Shown: in pieces, positions 24,744 through 32,288 of the stretch
How positions within the stretch are numbered: position 1 is the first letter of the stretch
Layout: the number at the start of each line of letters is the position of its first letter
Assembly (NCBI GenBank): GCA_036521875.1
Contig: DATDGX010000094.1
Span: 1 to 62,544 of the forward strand
Source: DATDGX01 sp036521875
GTDB taxonomy: Bacteria; Desulfobacterota; Binatia; Binatales; Binataceae
Direction: 5' to 3'
DNA length: 62,544 nt
Translations under genes and position numbers: made by a program
Notes under the pieces: generated by a model
Database searches by the model: none
Seen by the model: only the letters and a program-made list of their open reading frames with translations
What the model was told of the DNA's origin: nothing

Positions 24744-24760
24744 ATTACTTGCAAGGTAAT
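24744..24760. promoter_or_regulatory. Candidate operator upstream of the NTF2-like gene
   Basis: ATTACTTGCAAGGTAAT, a 17-bp inverted repeat matching the site at 23709-23725 at 15 positions, lies 68 bases upstream of the NTF2-like start. The shared element links the two genes to one regulator. Confidence 0.65.
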
Positions 24761-24909
24761 GAAGCGGTGAGAGCGATCTGTGACCGCGTCAGTCCAGAAG
24801 ATAGCGTTGGACGCACGCGGTAGCGTCAGGTCAGGCGATCAACGGAGTGGAGACACGCGGCGCGGGATAAGAAACATCGAATCGCGCGCTGGGCGTCGCC
24901 CGCTATCAC

Positions 24910-25923
24910 TCACTCCGCTGCGCTGATGGGAATGAATCCCACGGTTCCGTCCTTGAGCTTGATCTGGAGCCAGTCGCCGGCCATCCCGGTGACGTGAACA
25001 TATTTTTTCCGCGTGACCTGGCCGACGACAGCGCTGCTGGCGTTGGCGTCAGTATAGACTGCGGTGTTCTGCGTCAGCAGGAAGAGTCGATTGAGCGGCT
25101 TCAGCCGCGGCGCCGCGGCGGCGGGCGGCGGCGCCGACGCAACGGCAGCAGGATTGGCTCCTGGAACCATCGGGGCGCCGGCGGTCGCGGGGGGATTAGC
25201 CGGCGGCATTGCGCCGGACATAGCTCCGGGAGGCGTGACGCCCGGAGGCATCGCGGCTGTGGCAGGCGCGGGCGCCGGCGGCGCGGCCGCGCTGCCGACC
25301 GGGGCACCGGGCACTAACAGAGGGTTGAGCGCCCGCGCTTGATCGAACTCGGCGTTCGCCTCCGCCGTCGCGCCCGACTCAGTACTGAGCATCGTTGCGA
25401 GCGCGAAATGCGCCTGCGCATTTTTCGGGTCGAGTCCGATCGCGGTGCGCATCTCGACTTCGGCTGCTCCTGTCTTGCCTCCCTTGCGCAGCACGTCGGC
25501 CAATTGCAGCCTGAAATCGGGACGCGCGGGCGCCAGCGCGACGGCGGCACGCAATTGATCTTCGGCTAATCCGCCCTGACCCTGGGCCGCATAATAGTTG
25601 CCCAATCCCGCGTGCCCCTCCGCGCTCTTCGGATCGCTGTCGAGCGCTTTCATAAACATAGTCTGCGCGGCGGCGTAGTTGTGTTGAGCGAGGTACAAGT
25701 TGCCCATCGCGGCATAGCCGCGCGCATCATCGGGCGCAGCCTTGATCGCGTCCTGGTAGGCGTTTTGGGCGTCCGCGAAATTGCTGGCCTCCATCGCCGC
25801 ATCGCCCTTGGCGAGGTCACTGTCGACCGAACCGCCTCTGCAAGCCGAGATCGAGAGCGCCGTTAGAATTGCGATGGCGGCGAATAGAAGCGATGGCGAT
25901 TTCGAGCGTTTCGGGTTCAGCAT
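24910..25923 (-). CDS. TPR lipoprotein with Pro/Ala linker and SH3-like domain
   Basis: A 337-aa lipoprotein. The signal peptide ends in LSISAC (lipobox Cys near residue 28), predicting an acylated, envelope-anchored protein. Four or five TPR units follow (about 35-190; for example YAAMGNLYLAQHNYAAAQTMF). Then comes a Pro/Ala-rich flexible linker (195-265) and a C-terminal bacterial SH3 domain (AVYTDANASSAVVG, GDWLQIKLKDGTVGFIP). Such proteins act as envelope scaffolds that bind partners and perhaps peptidoglycan. The ATG at 25923 has GGAG eight bases upstream and is preferred over the in-frame TTG at 25935. It is divergent from cofC. Confidence 0.83.
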   Translation of the reverse strand: MLNPKRSKSPSLLFAAIAILTALSISACRGGSVDSDLAKGDAAMEASNFADAQNAYQDAIKAAPDDARGYAAMGNLYLAQHNYAAAQTMFMKALDSDPKSAEGHAGLGNYYAAQGQGGLAEDQLRAAVALAPARPDFRLQLADVLRKGGKTGAAEVEMRTAIGLDPKNAQAHFALATMLSTESGATAEANAEFDQARALNPLLVPGAPVGSAAAPPAPAPATAAMPPGVTPPGAMSGAMPPANPPATAGAPMVPGANPAAVASAPPPAAAAPRLKPLNRLFLLTQNTAVYTDANASSAVVGQVTRKKYVHVTGMAGDWLQIKLKDGTVGFIPISAAE

Positions 25924-26045
25924 CGGGATCTCCAAGTGTAGCAGGATGCGGCGCGCGCGTTCACCGCGGTCGGTTCCAGGCTGGCCGCGATCGGTTCTGT
26001 GAATGAAGTGGCCACCATCATTATGTTGGAATTCCCGCCCGATCA

Positions 26046-26063
26046 GATCAAGTAAACTTGATC
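26046..26063. promoter_or_regulatory. Perfect 18-bp palindrome between the TPR gene and cofC
   Basis: GATCAAGT-AA-ACTTGATC is a perfect 8-2-8 inverted repeat nine bases upstream of the cofC -35 element, in the divergent intergenic region. It is a candidate operator for an unknown dimeric regulator. Confidence 0.5.
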
Positions 26064-26072
26064 GCCGAGCCG

Positions 26073-26101
26073 TTGGCTCTCTTGACCCTGTAGGTTATAA
26101 G
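26073..26101 (+). promoter_or_regulatory. Promoter of cofC-mla, probably giving a leaderless mRNA
   Basis: TTGGCT (26073-26078), a 17-base spacer, and TATAAG (26096-26101). The expected start point, 7-9 bases later, falls at or next to the GTG start at 26110, and no ribosome-binding site is seen, so the cofC message may be leaderless. Confidence 0.5.
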
Positions 26102-26109
26102 AGAACGCC

Positions 26110-26757
26110 GTGCGCATTATCCTTATAGCGGCGAAGCATCTTGCCTTCGCCAAGACCCGGCTCGCGCCGCATCTGCCCGCCTCCGAGCGGGCGGCGCTGG
26201 CTGAGGCGATGTTTCGCGACGTCTTCGCGGCGGCGCTCAGCGCGCGTAGCGCCGACCACGTCGCGGTGGTGACGTCGGACCCCGGGCTGCTCGCGCTCGC
26301 GCGCGGTGCCGGCGCGATCGCGATCGACGAGGAGTATCCGCGCGGTCTGAACGCCGCGGTTGCGCTCGCGACCGGCGCGCTCGCGGTACAGGGGGCGGAA
26401 ACGGTGTGCACAGTGCTCTCGGACATCCCGCTCATCACCGCGGGCGATATCGACGCGGTGTTCGCGGCGATGCCGCCCGAGGGTCGCGGCGCGGTGCTGG
26501 TGCCGTCGCGCGATTTTTCCGGCACTAACGTCATTGCGCGCTCACCGGCCGGCGTCATCCCGACGCGCTTCGGACGCCTGAGCCTGGTCAAGCATCTCGA
26601 CGATTGCCGCCAGCAGGGCCTTCCCTGCCAGGTGCTGCGGCTGTCGCGGCCCGCGCTGGATCTCGATTTGCACAGTGATCTCGTCGAATTCGTGCGCGCG
26701 GCGAGTCCGACTCGAACGCTGAGCCATCTCACCCGGCTCGGGATTGCCCATCACTGA
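26110..26757 (+). CDS. cofC: 2-phospho-L-lactate (or PEP) guanylyltransferase CofC
   Basis: A 215-aa CofC-family nucleotidyltransferase that joins phospholactate or phosphoenolpyruvate to GMP from GTP in coenzyme F420 biosynthesis. Visible features are IIAAKHLAFAKTRLAP (family reads 'P.K....KTRL'), VLSDIPLITAGDID with the metal-binding Asp, FSGTNVIARSP and a C-terminal LDLDLHSDLVEF. GTG start. It supplies the F420 used by LLM enzymes such as those at 16034 and 44129. It is followed after 21 bases by mlaE, so F420 and lipid-transport genes share a transcript. Confidence 0.88.
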   Translation: MRIILIAAKHLAFAKTRLAPHLPASERAALAEAMFRDVFAAALSARSADHVAVVTSDPGLLALARGAGAIAIDEEYPRGLNAAVALATGALAVQGAETVCTVLSDIPLITAGDIDAVFAAMPPEGRGAVLVPSRDFSGTNVIARSPAGVIPTRFGRLSLVKHLDDCRQQGLPCQVLRLSRPALDLDLHSDLVEFVRAASPTRTLSHLTRLGIAHH

Positions 26758-26778
26758 GACATCGCTCTCCCCCTTTTA

Positions 26779-27555
26779 ATGAATATCGCGGAAACGATTG
26801 AGCGGCTCGGCGCGCTTATCCTCGAGCGTGTTTTCGCGCTCGGCGGATTTCTCCTGTTCCTGTTAAACGCGCTGTTCTACGCGGTGCTGCCGCCGTACAA
26901 GCCTCGCCTCATCATCCGGCAGGTGCGGCAAATCGGCGCCGATTCGATGTTCCTGATTATTTTGATCGCGGCCTTCACCGGGATGGTGCTGGGACTGCAG
27001 GGCTACAAGACGCTAAGCCTGTTCGGCTCGGAAGGGGCGCTGGGAATCCTGGTAGCGCTCGCGCTGGTCCGCGAGCTCGGCCCGGTGCTGGCGGCATTGA
27101 TGATAACGGCGCGCGCCGGCTCCGCGATGGCGGCGGAGCTGGGCTCGATGCAGGCCACTGAGCAGATCGACGCGCTGACCGTGATGGCGGTCAACCCGGT
27201 GCAGTACCTGGTGTCGCCGCGGATAATCGCGGGGATCATCGCGTTCCCGTTGCTGACCGTAATTTTCGACGTGGTCGGCATCATCGGCGGCTACCTGGTC
27301 GGAGTCGGCCTGATGGGCGCTCCGGCGGGGCCGTACTTCAACGGGATCAAGGCGAATATGGGTAGCCACGACATCGCGAGCAGCCTCTACAAGGCGCTGG
27401 TTTTCGGCGTGGTCGTGATGTGGGTTTGCTGCTACAAGGGATACAACGCGCAAAGGATGGCGACCGGGGTGAGCCGCGCTACGACCGAAGCGGTGGTGCT
27501 CTCGTCGGTTCTGATTCTTGCGTGGGACTATGTTCTAACTTCGATTCTGCTGTAA
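26779..27555 (+). CDS. mlaE: ABC transporter permease MlaE
   Basis: A 258-aa inner-membrane permease with about five or six helices. The MlaE signature is clear: LALVRELGPVLAALMITARA, GSAMAAELGSMQATEQIDAL and GIIAFPLLTVIFD. As part of the MlaFEDB-type complex it moves phospholipids between the inner membrane and periplasmic MlaC. Gene order is E-F-D-C-A here, with no mlaB (STAS subunit) gene visible. Confidence 0.94.
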   Translation: MNIAETIERLGALILERVFALGGFLLFLLNALFYAVLPPYKPRLIIRQVRQIGADSMFLIILIAAFTGMVLGLQGYKTLSLFGSEGALGILVALALVRELGPVLAALMITARAGSAMAAELGSMQATEQIDALTVMAVNPVQYLVSPRIIAGIIAFPLLTVIFDVVGIIGGYLVGVGLMGAPAGPYFNGIKANMGSHDIASSLYKALVFGVVVMWVCCYKGYNAQRMATGVSRATTEAVVLSSVLILAWDYVLTSILL

Positions 27556-27567
27556 ATTGGCGGGCTC

Positions 27568-28365
27568 ATGAACGAAGCACAGAATGGAAACCCGTCTTCC
27601 GCTAACGCGGTCGAGGTGCGTGGGCTCAAGCGCCGCTTCGGACGCCAGCGGGTGCTCGACGGCGTCGACCTCGACTGCCCGTCGGGTCAGATCACGACCA
27701 TCGTAGGGCCCAGCGGCGAGGGTAAGACGGTGCTGCTCAAGCACATTAACCTGCTGCTGCGTCCCGACGCCGGAACCATCACCATCGAGGGCACCGAGGT
27801 GACGCGCCTGGGCGCGCTGGCACTCAACGCCGTGCGCGAGAAGTTCGGGATGCTGTTCCAGGCGGGCGCGCTGTTCGACTCGATGAGCGTGTTCGAAAAT
27901 GTCGCGTTCCCGCTGGTCGAGAAGACCAATCTCACCATCCAGGAGATCGAGCAGCGCGTGCACGAGACGCTCGACGCGGTCGGACTGAAGGGCATGGATA
28001 GCAAGTTCCCGTCCGAAATCAGCGGCGGAATGCAAAAGCGGGTCGCCCTGGCGCGCGCGCTGGTCAGGAAACCGCGAATCCTGATGCTCGACGAGCCGAC
28101 CACTGGTCTCGACCCGACTCGCACCGGCGCGATTCACGAGCTGATTCGAAATACGCAGAAAAATTTCGGGCTCTCCGCGGTCATGGTGAGTCACGACGTG
28201 CCCGCGGTGTTCGAGATTTCCGATCGCATCGCTTTTATCAAGCAGGGCAAAATAAGGCTGGCCGGCACGCCGGCCGAGGTGCTCGGAGCCAACGACGAAG
28301 TCTTCGACCGCTTCCTCAAAGGCAGAGCCTCGGGCGAGGACGCGGAACAGGCCGCGATGGCATAA
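27568..28365 (+). CDS. mlaF: ABC transporter ATPase MlaF
   Basis: A 265-aa ATPase. Walker A is GPSGEGKTVLLKHI, the Q-loop FGMLFQAGALFDSMSV, the signature SGGMQKRVALARAL, Walker B ILMLDEPTTGLDP and the H-loop MVSHD. The Q-loop and GALFDSMSVFENVAFPL are typical of MlaF/Ttg2A. It powers lipid transport with MlaE and lies 12 bases after it, five bases before mlaD. Confidence 0.95.
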   Translation: MNEAQNGNPSSANAVEVRGLKRRFGRQRVLDGVDLDCPSGQITTIVGPSGEGKTVLLKHINLLLRPDAGTITIEGTEVTRLGALALNAVREKFGMLFQAGALFDSMSVFENVAFPLVEKTNLTIQEIEQRVHETLDAVGLKGMDSKFPSEISGGMQKRVALARALVRKPRILMLDEPTTGLDPTRTGAIHELIRNTQKNFGLSAVMVSHDVPAVFEISDRIAFIKQGKIRLAGTPAEVLGANDEVFDRFLKGRASGEDAEQAAMA

Positions 28366-28370
28366 AACCA

Positions 28371-28895
28371 ATGTACGCTAGCCGCACCACCCAGTTTATC
28401 GTTGGACTATTCGGAGTCGTGGGAGTCCTCGCGCTCGCGATCCTGTCGTTCAAGCTCGGCGAGGTTCAGCTCTTTCCGCCGCCAGGGTATAGCCTGTTCG
28501 CGAATTTCGATAATATTTCCGGCTTGAAGACCGGTAACGAGGTGCAGATTGCCGGCGTTCCGGTTGGCAAGGTGCGCGGTATCTGGCTGCACAATGAACA
28601 GGCGCGCGTCGCGCTCCACATAGATCGGGGCGTGCAGATCGACAACGACGCGATCGCATCGATAAAAACCAGCGGACTGCTGGGCGACAAATACGTCGCC
28701 ATCGCGCCCGGCCCCGGCCAGAAGACGCTTACCAACGGCGATACCATCAGGCAGACCGAGGCGGCTTTCGTGCTCGAAGACGCGATCGGCACGCTCATCA
28801 ACAATATCGGTAGCGGAGGCAGCAGCAAGGACTCCGGCGATTCGGACAAGCCAGACAAGCCTGACCACAATGGCAAGAGCGATAAATCGAAGTAA
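28371..28895 (+). CDS. mlaD: MCE-domain protein MlaD
   Basis: A 174-aa protein with one N-terminal membrane helix (FIVGLFGVVGVLALAILSF) and one MCE domain at about 40-125 (ANFDNISGLKTGNEVQIAGV, VGKVRGIWL, ASIKTSGLLGDKYVAI). MlaD forms a hexameric ring on the transporter and hands lipids to MlaC. The last 25 residues are a charged Ser/Asp/Lys tail (DSDKPDKPDHNGKSDKSK), probably flexible. Confidence 0.94.
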   Translation: MYASRTTQFIVGLFGVVGVLALAILSFKLGEVQLFPPPGYSLFANFDNISGLKTGNEVQIAGVPVGKVRGIWLHNEQARVALHIDRGVQIDNDAIASIKTSGLLGDKYVAIAPGPGQKTLTNGDTIRQTEAAFVLEDAIGTLINNIGSGGSSKDSGDSDKPDKPDHNGKSDKSK

Positions 28896-28915
28896 CCCGG
28901 AGACATAAGGATATA

Positions 28916-29572
28916 ATGAGGACGATAAAGATCCCGCGCCGCTGCACGCGCTCGCGAACAATTATCATGATGTCCGCGCTGCTCGTCGCCGCGACGCTCA
29001 TACCCGGCCGCTTCGTTTCGAGGGCGCTGGCTGACGACCCGATGACGGTGGTCAAAACCACGGTTAACGAAGCACTCGCCGCCCTGCGCGACAAGCAGAT
29101 GCCGTTGGCGGCCAAGCAGGACAAGCTGCGCCAAATCGTCAGCGCCACCTTCAATTTCAAAGAGATGGGCAAATCCGCGATGGGTTACCATTGGAAGGAT
29201 CTTACCCCAGCCAAGCAGGACGAATTCACCCAGGCCTTCGTCGCATTTATCGAAGACTCCTACCTCGGCAAGATAAACGACTACCGCGGACAGGATGTTG
29301 CCTTCTTGAGAACTCGCAACGACACCCCCGACTATGCGCAGGTAAACACCGATATCGTGCAGGCGGGCAAAGACCCGATCCATGTAAACTACCGGCTAGT
29401 GCGCCAGGGCGATACGTGGAAGATTTACGACGTGACCGTCGATGCGATCAGCATCATCGCTAATTACCGCAATCAGTTTAACCGGGTTATGAACAGGGAT
29501 GGATACGATAAGCTAATATCCGACCTCAAGAGCAAACAAGCCGCTCTTGCAGCATCGCTCGCAAACCATTAA
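28916..29572 (+). CDS. mlaC: Periplasmic phospholipid-binding protein MlaC
   Basis: A 218-aa MlaC/Ttg2D protein. A basic N-terminus and a hydrophobic signal (IIMMSALLVAATLIPG) end near SRALADDP. The family core follows: FNFKEMGKSAMGYHWKDLTPAKQDEFTQAF in pieces, then VNYRLVRQGDTWKIYDVTVDAISIIANYRNQF. It carries phospholipids between MlaA and MlaFED in the periplasm. It starts 20 bases after mlaD. Confidence 0.93.
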   Translation: MRTIKIPRRCTRSRTIIMMSALLVAATLIPGRFVSRALADDPMTVVKTTVNEALAALRDKQMPLAAKQDKLRQIVSATFNFKEMGKSAMGYHWKDLTPAKQDEFTQAFVAFIEDSYLGKINDYRGQDVAFLRTRNDTPDYAQVNTDIVQAGKDPIHVNYRLVRQGDTWKIYDVTVDAISIIANYRNQFNRVMNRDGYDKLISDLKSKQAALAASLANH

Positions 29573-29710
29573 GAAGGTTCCCTTAACGGGCGAAGGACCG
29601 CTTGCCACACCCCGGCAGGATGCTACCGTAGTCGCATAGGGTAGCGACGCCCGGAAAGAAGGTTTCCGCGGGACCGCTGATTTGGGGTCCGACTTTACAT
29701 GGAGAGCCAA

Positions 29711-30535
29711 ATGAAACGAGGATCCGTAACGACTTGGAGCAACCGGGCGCTGAGCGCGATTTGCGCGGCGGCGATGCTCGCCGCTTCTTCGTCAGCGACG
29801 GTGGCGTTTGCCCAGGATGCTGCCCCGATGAGCAACAATCCAAGCTCGCAGCAGGCCGCGCAGCAGGCGACTCAGTCAACTGGCCCTCCAGGTGACAACC
29901 AGGGGGTCTACAGTGACCCGCTCGCGCCGTTCAACGAGGCGATGTTCACCTTCAACCTGAAGCTCGACGACTGGGTGCTCCGCCCGGTCGCCAGCGGCTA
30001 TTCCTACGTGGCGCCGGAGCCGGTCCGCGAGAGCGTTGGCCGGTTCTTCGACAACGTCAACGTCATCCCACGCTTCGCGAACAACCTCTTCCAGCTTCGG
30101 CTCGCGCAAGCGGGCGGCGAGGTCGCGCGCTTCGGGATCAACACCACGCTCGGAGTCGCAGGCTTCTTCGATCCCGCGGACAAATGGTTCGGCATCAAGG
30201 AGCATCACGACGATTTCGGACTCACCCTGCGCTACTACAATGTCAAGACCGGTCCCTACGTGATGCTGCCGTTCTTCGGGCCGTCGACCATCTCGGATAC
30301 GGTCGGCCTGGCGGTCGATGGAGCGATGAATCCGCTCAGCTACTTCGTGCCGTTCTGGATGGCGCTCGCGGTCGGGGCGGGTCAGCGTGTCGGTGACGCA
30401 GTCAACTACCGCTCGCTGCATCTGAACCAGTTCGAAGAGGCGGATCGTTATGCCGTCGATCTCTATGGCGCAGTGCAGGATGCGTATCTGCAGACTCGCG
30501 TGCACAAGGTGAAGGAGTTGCACGAGGGCAACTAG
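29711..30535 (+). CDS. mlaA: MlaA (VacJ) family outer-membrane lipid transport protein
   Basis: A 274-aa MlaA homologue: YSDPLAPFNEAMFTFN, WVLRPVASGYSYVAPEPVRE, NVNVIPRFANNLFQL, RFGINTTLGVAGFFDPA and GPYVMLPFFGPSTISDTVGL are classic. In E. coli MlaA is a lipoprotein; here the signal ends in VAFAQDA with no lipobox Cys, which predicts signal peptidase I cleavage and a soluble or membrane-inserted form. The ATG at 29711 has GGAGAG upstream. The 138-base gap after mlaC contains two short hairpins (near 29629-29652 and 29672-29692) of unknown role. Confidence 0.9.
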   Translation: MKRGSVTTWSNRALSAICAAAMLAASSSATVAFAQDAAPMSNNPSSQQAAQQATQSTGPPGDNQGVYSDPLAPFNEAMFTFNLKLDDWVLRPVASGYSYVAPEPVRESVGRFFDNVNVIPRFANNLFQLRLAQAGGEVARFGINTTLGVAGFFDPADKWFGIKEHHDDFGLTLRYYNVKTGPYVMLPFFGPSTISDTVGLAVDGAMNPLSYFVPFWMALAVGAGQRVGDAVNYRSLHLNQFEEADRYAVDLYGAVQDAYLQTRVHKVKELHEGN

Positions 30536-30563
30536 CTGCAATTATTTTTCTGACGACTGACGA

Positions 30564-30605
30564 CGCGGCGCGCGGAGCAATCGCTCCTCGCGCCGCGCGC
30601 GTTTT
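30564..30605 (+). terminator. Terminator of the cofC-mla operon
   Basis: CGCGGCGCG pairs with CGCGCCGCG and, past one mismatch, GGAGC pairs with GCTCC around an AATC loop: a 14-bp stem plus one mismatch. GTTTTGG follows. It lies 28 bases after the mlaA stop. Confidence 0.8.
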
Positions 30606-30658
30606 GGCGCTCCTCGCGCTGAGCGTTTGCTTGGCTTCGAGCAGATTCGATTCGGCTG

Positions 30659-31522
30659 CTAGTTCACGTGCTCCCACGCGTGATAAGAGCTGCGCACCAG
30701 CGGCCCGGATTCGACGTGGCGAAAGCCGAGCGCCAGCGCCTCGATCTTTATCTCCACAAATTCCGCGGGCGGCACGTAGCGCGCGACCGGCAGATGCTTC
30801 TCGGAGGGGCGCAGATACTGGCCGAGTGTCAGGATGTCGCACTCGACCGCGCGCAGGTCGCGTATCACCGTAGCGAGCTCGCGGCGCTCCTCGCCCAGCC
30901 CGAGCATGACGCCGGCCTTGGTCAGCAGCTCACGGCCAAGTCCGCGCGCTTTCTCCTTCGCGTGGCGAAGCACCGCCAGCGATCGATCGTAATGGCCGCC
31001 GGGGCGCGCCACCTTGTACAGGCTCGGCACGGTCTCGATGTTGTGGTTGTAAATATCGATCGGCGCGCGCACCACCGTCTCGACGCTGTCGAACACGCCC
31101 TGGAAGTCGGGCACCAGAACCTCGACTCGCGCCGCCGGCAGCATCGCCTTGATCGCGCGCGCGGTCGCGGCGAAGTGCGCCGCGCCGCCGTCGCGCAGGT
31201 CATCGCGATCAACCGAGGTGACCACCACGTGCTGCAAGTCGAGCCTGGCAACCGCCTCCGCGACGCGCCGCGGCTCGTCGGGGTCGAGCGGCCGCGCCTT
31301 GCCGTGCGCGACCGCGCAATAGGGGCAGTTACGCGTGCACACGTCGCCCATCAGCATGAAGGTGGCGGTCCGATGCGAGAAGCATTCGCCGATATTCGGG
31401 CAGCACGCCTCCTGACATACGGTGTGAAGCTTGAGTTCGCTCAGGATGGCGCGGGTGCGAAAATATTCCGGCGACGCCGGCGCGCGCACCTTGATCCAGT
31501 CGGGATGTCTCCGCTCCGGCAT
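30659..31522 (-). CDS. lipA: Lipoyl synthase
   Basis: A 287-aa radical SAM enzyme that inserts two sulfurs into octanoyl groups. The auxiliary cluster motif is Cys36-x4-Cys41-x5-Cys47 (in VCQEACCPNIGEC), the radical SAM motif Cys62-x3-Cys66-x2-Cys69 (CTRNCPYC), and the C-terminal RSSYHA serine ligand is present. It is the last gene of pdhC-lpdA-lipB-lipA, starting two bases after lipB, so lipoate is made next to its main client, the pyruvate dehydrogenase E2. Confidence 0.96.
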   Translation of the reverse strand: MPERRHPDWIKVRAPASPEYFRTRAILSELKLHTVCQEACCPNIGECFSHRTATFMLMGDVCTRNCPYCAVAHGKARPLDPDEPRRVAEAVARLDLQHVVVTSVDRDDLRDGGAAHFAATARAIKAMLPAARVEVLVPDFQGVFDSVETVVRAPIDIYNHNIETVPSLYKVARPGGHYDRSLAVLRHAKEKARGLGRELLTKAGVMLGLGEERRELATVIRDLRAVECDILTLGQYLRPSEKHLPVARYVPPAEFVEIKIEALALGFRHVESGPLVRSSYHAWEHVN

Positions 31523-31524
31523 CG

Positions 31525-32274
31525 CTATCTCGAAGCCTCCGCTCCCCCCGACGCCGTTTCATCTGTGCGTTCGGGAACCAGCTTCCAGAGCCGATGCGGC
31601 TCGATAGCCACCGCCCGATCGTAGCCGAATACCGCGGCGAAGCGCCCGCTTACCGAGCCGGCCATCGCGGCGATCGTTACCTCGCGATGACCGAGCGCCG
31701 CTGCCGACGTCATCTCGCATCCTGAGAGCCCGCACGGGACGATCGCGTCGAAGTAACTCAAGTCGGTGGAGACGTTCAGCGCGAATCCGTGGTAAGTGAC
31801 CCAGCGCCGGATGCCGACGCCAATTGATCCAATTTTGCGTGCGCCGAGTTCGCGCGCGCCGATCTCTCTATCGCGCGCCCACACCCCGGTGAAGCCCGCG
31901 CGCCGCTCCGCGTCGATTCCATATTCCGCCAGCACGTCGATCATCACCTGCTCCAGGAGCCGCAGGTATTTGGTCACATCGCGCGACGAACCCTCGAGCT
32001 TGAGAATCGGATAGCCGACCAGTTGTCCGGGACCGTGATACGTCACCTGGCCGCCGCGCGACACGCGATGAATCGGCGCCGCGGGCGCCGCCACGATGAA
32101 TCGCTCATCGGCGCCGCGCCCCAGCGTGAAGACGTGGTCATGCTCCAGAATCAGCAGAGTGTCTCCGATTTCATCGCGGAGGCGCGCCGCGACCATCGCA
32201 GTCTGCAAGCCGAGCGCGGCCTCGTAGTCGACCACGCCGAGCCTCGCTACGCCAAGTGGCCTTCCTACATCCAT
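31525..32274 (-). CDS. lipB: Octanoyl-[ACP]:protein octanoyltransferase
   Basis: A 249-aa LipB that transfers octanoate from acyl carrier protein to lipoyl domains. RGGQVTYHGPGQLVGYPIL, the Lys in ARKIGSIGVGIRRWVTYHG and the Cys in DAIVPCGLSG form the family active site. A C-terminal extension of about 25 residues (KLVPERTDETASGGAEASR) is not conserved. The ATG at 32274 is chosen; a longer frame to 32643 is the shadow of lpdA. It lies 14 bases after lpdA. Confidence 0.95.
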   Translation of the reverse strand: MDVGRPLGVARLGVVDYEAALGLQTAMVAARLRDEIGDTLLILEHDHVFTLGRGADERFIVAAPAAPIHRVSRGGQVTYHGPGQLVGYPILKLEGSSRDVTKYLRLLEQVMIDVLAEYGIDAERRAGFTGVWARDREIGARELGARKIGSIGVGIRRWVTYHGFALNVSTDLSYFDAIVPCGLSGCEMTSAAALGHREVTIAAMAGSVSGRFAAVFGYDRAVAIEPHRLWKLVPERTDETASGGAEASR

Positions 32275-32288
32275 TTGCCGCCGTCCAC

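Noticed and set aside
29573..29710. Riboswitch between mlaC and mlaA
   Set aside because: Only two short hairpins are visible and no known riboswitch core could be matched.
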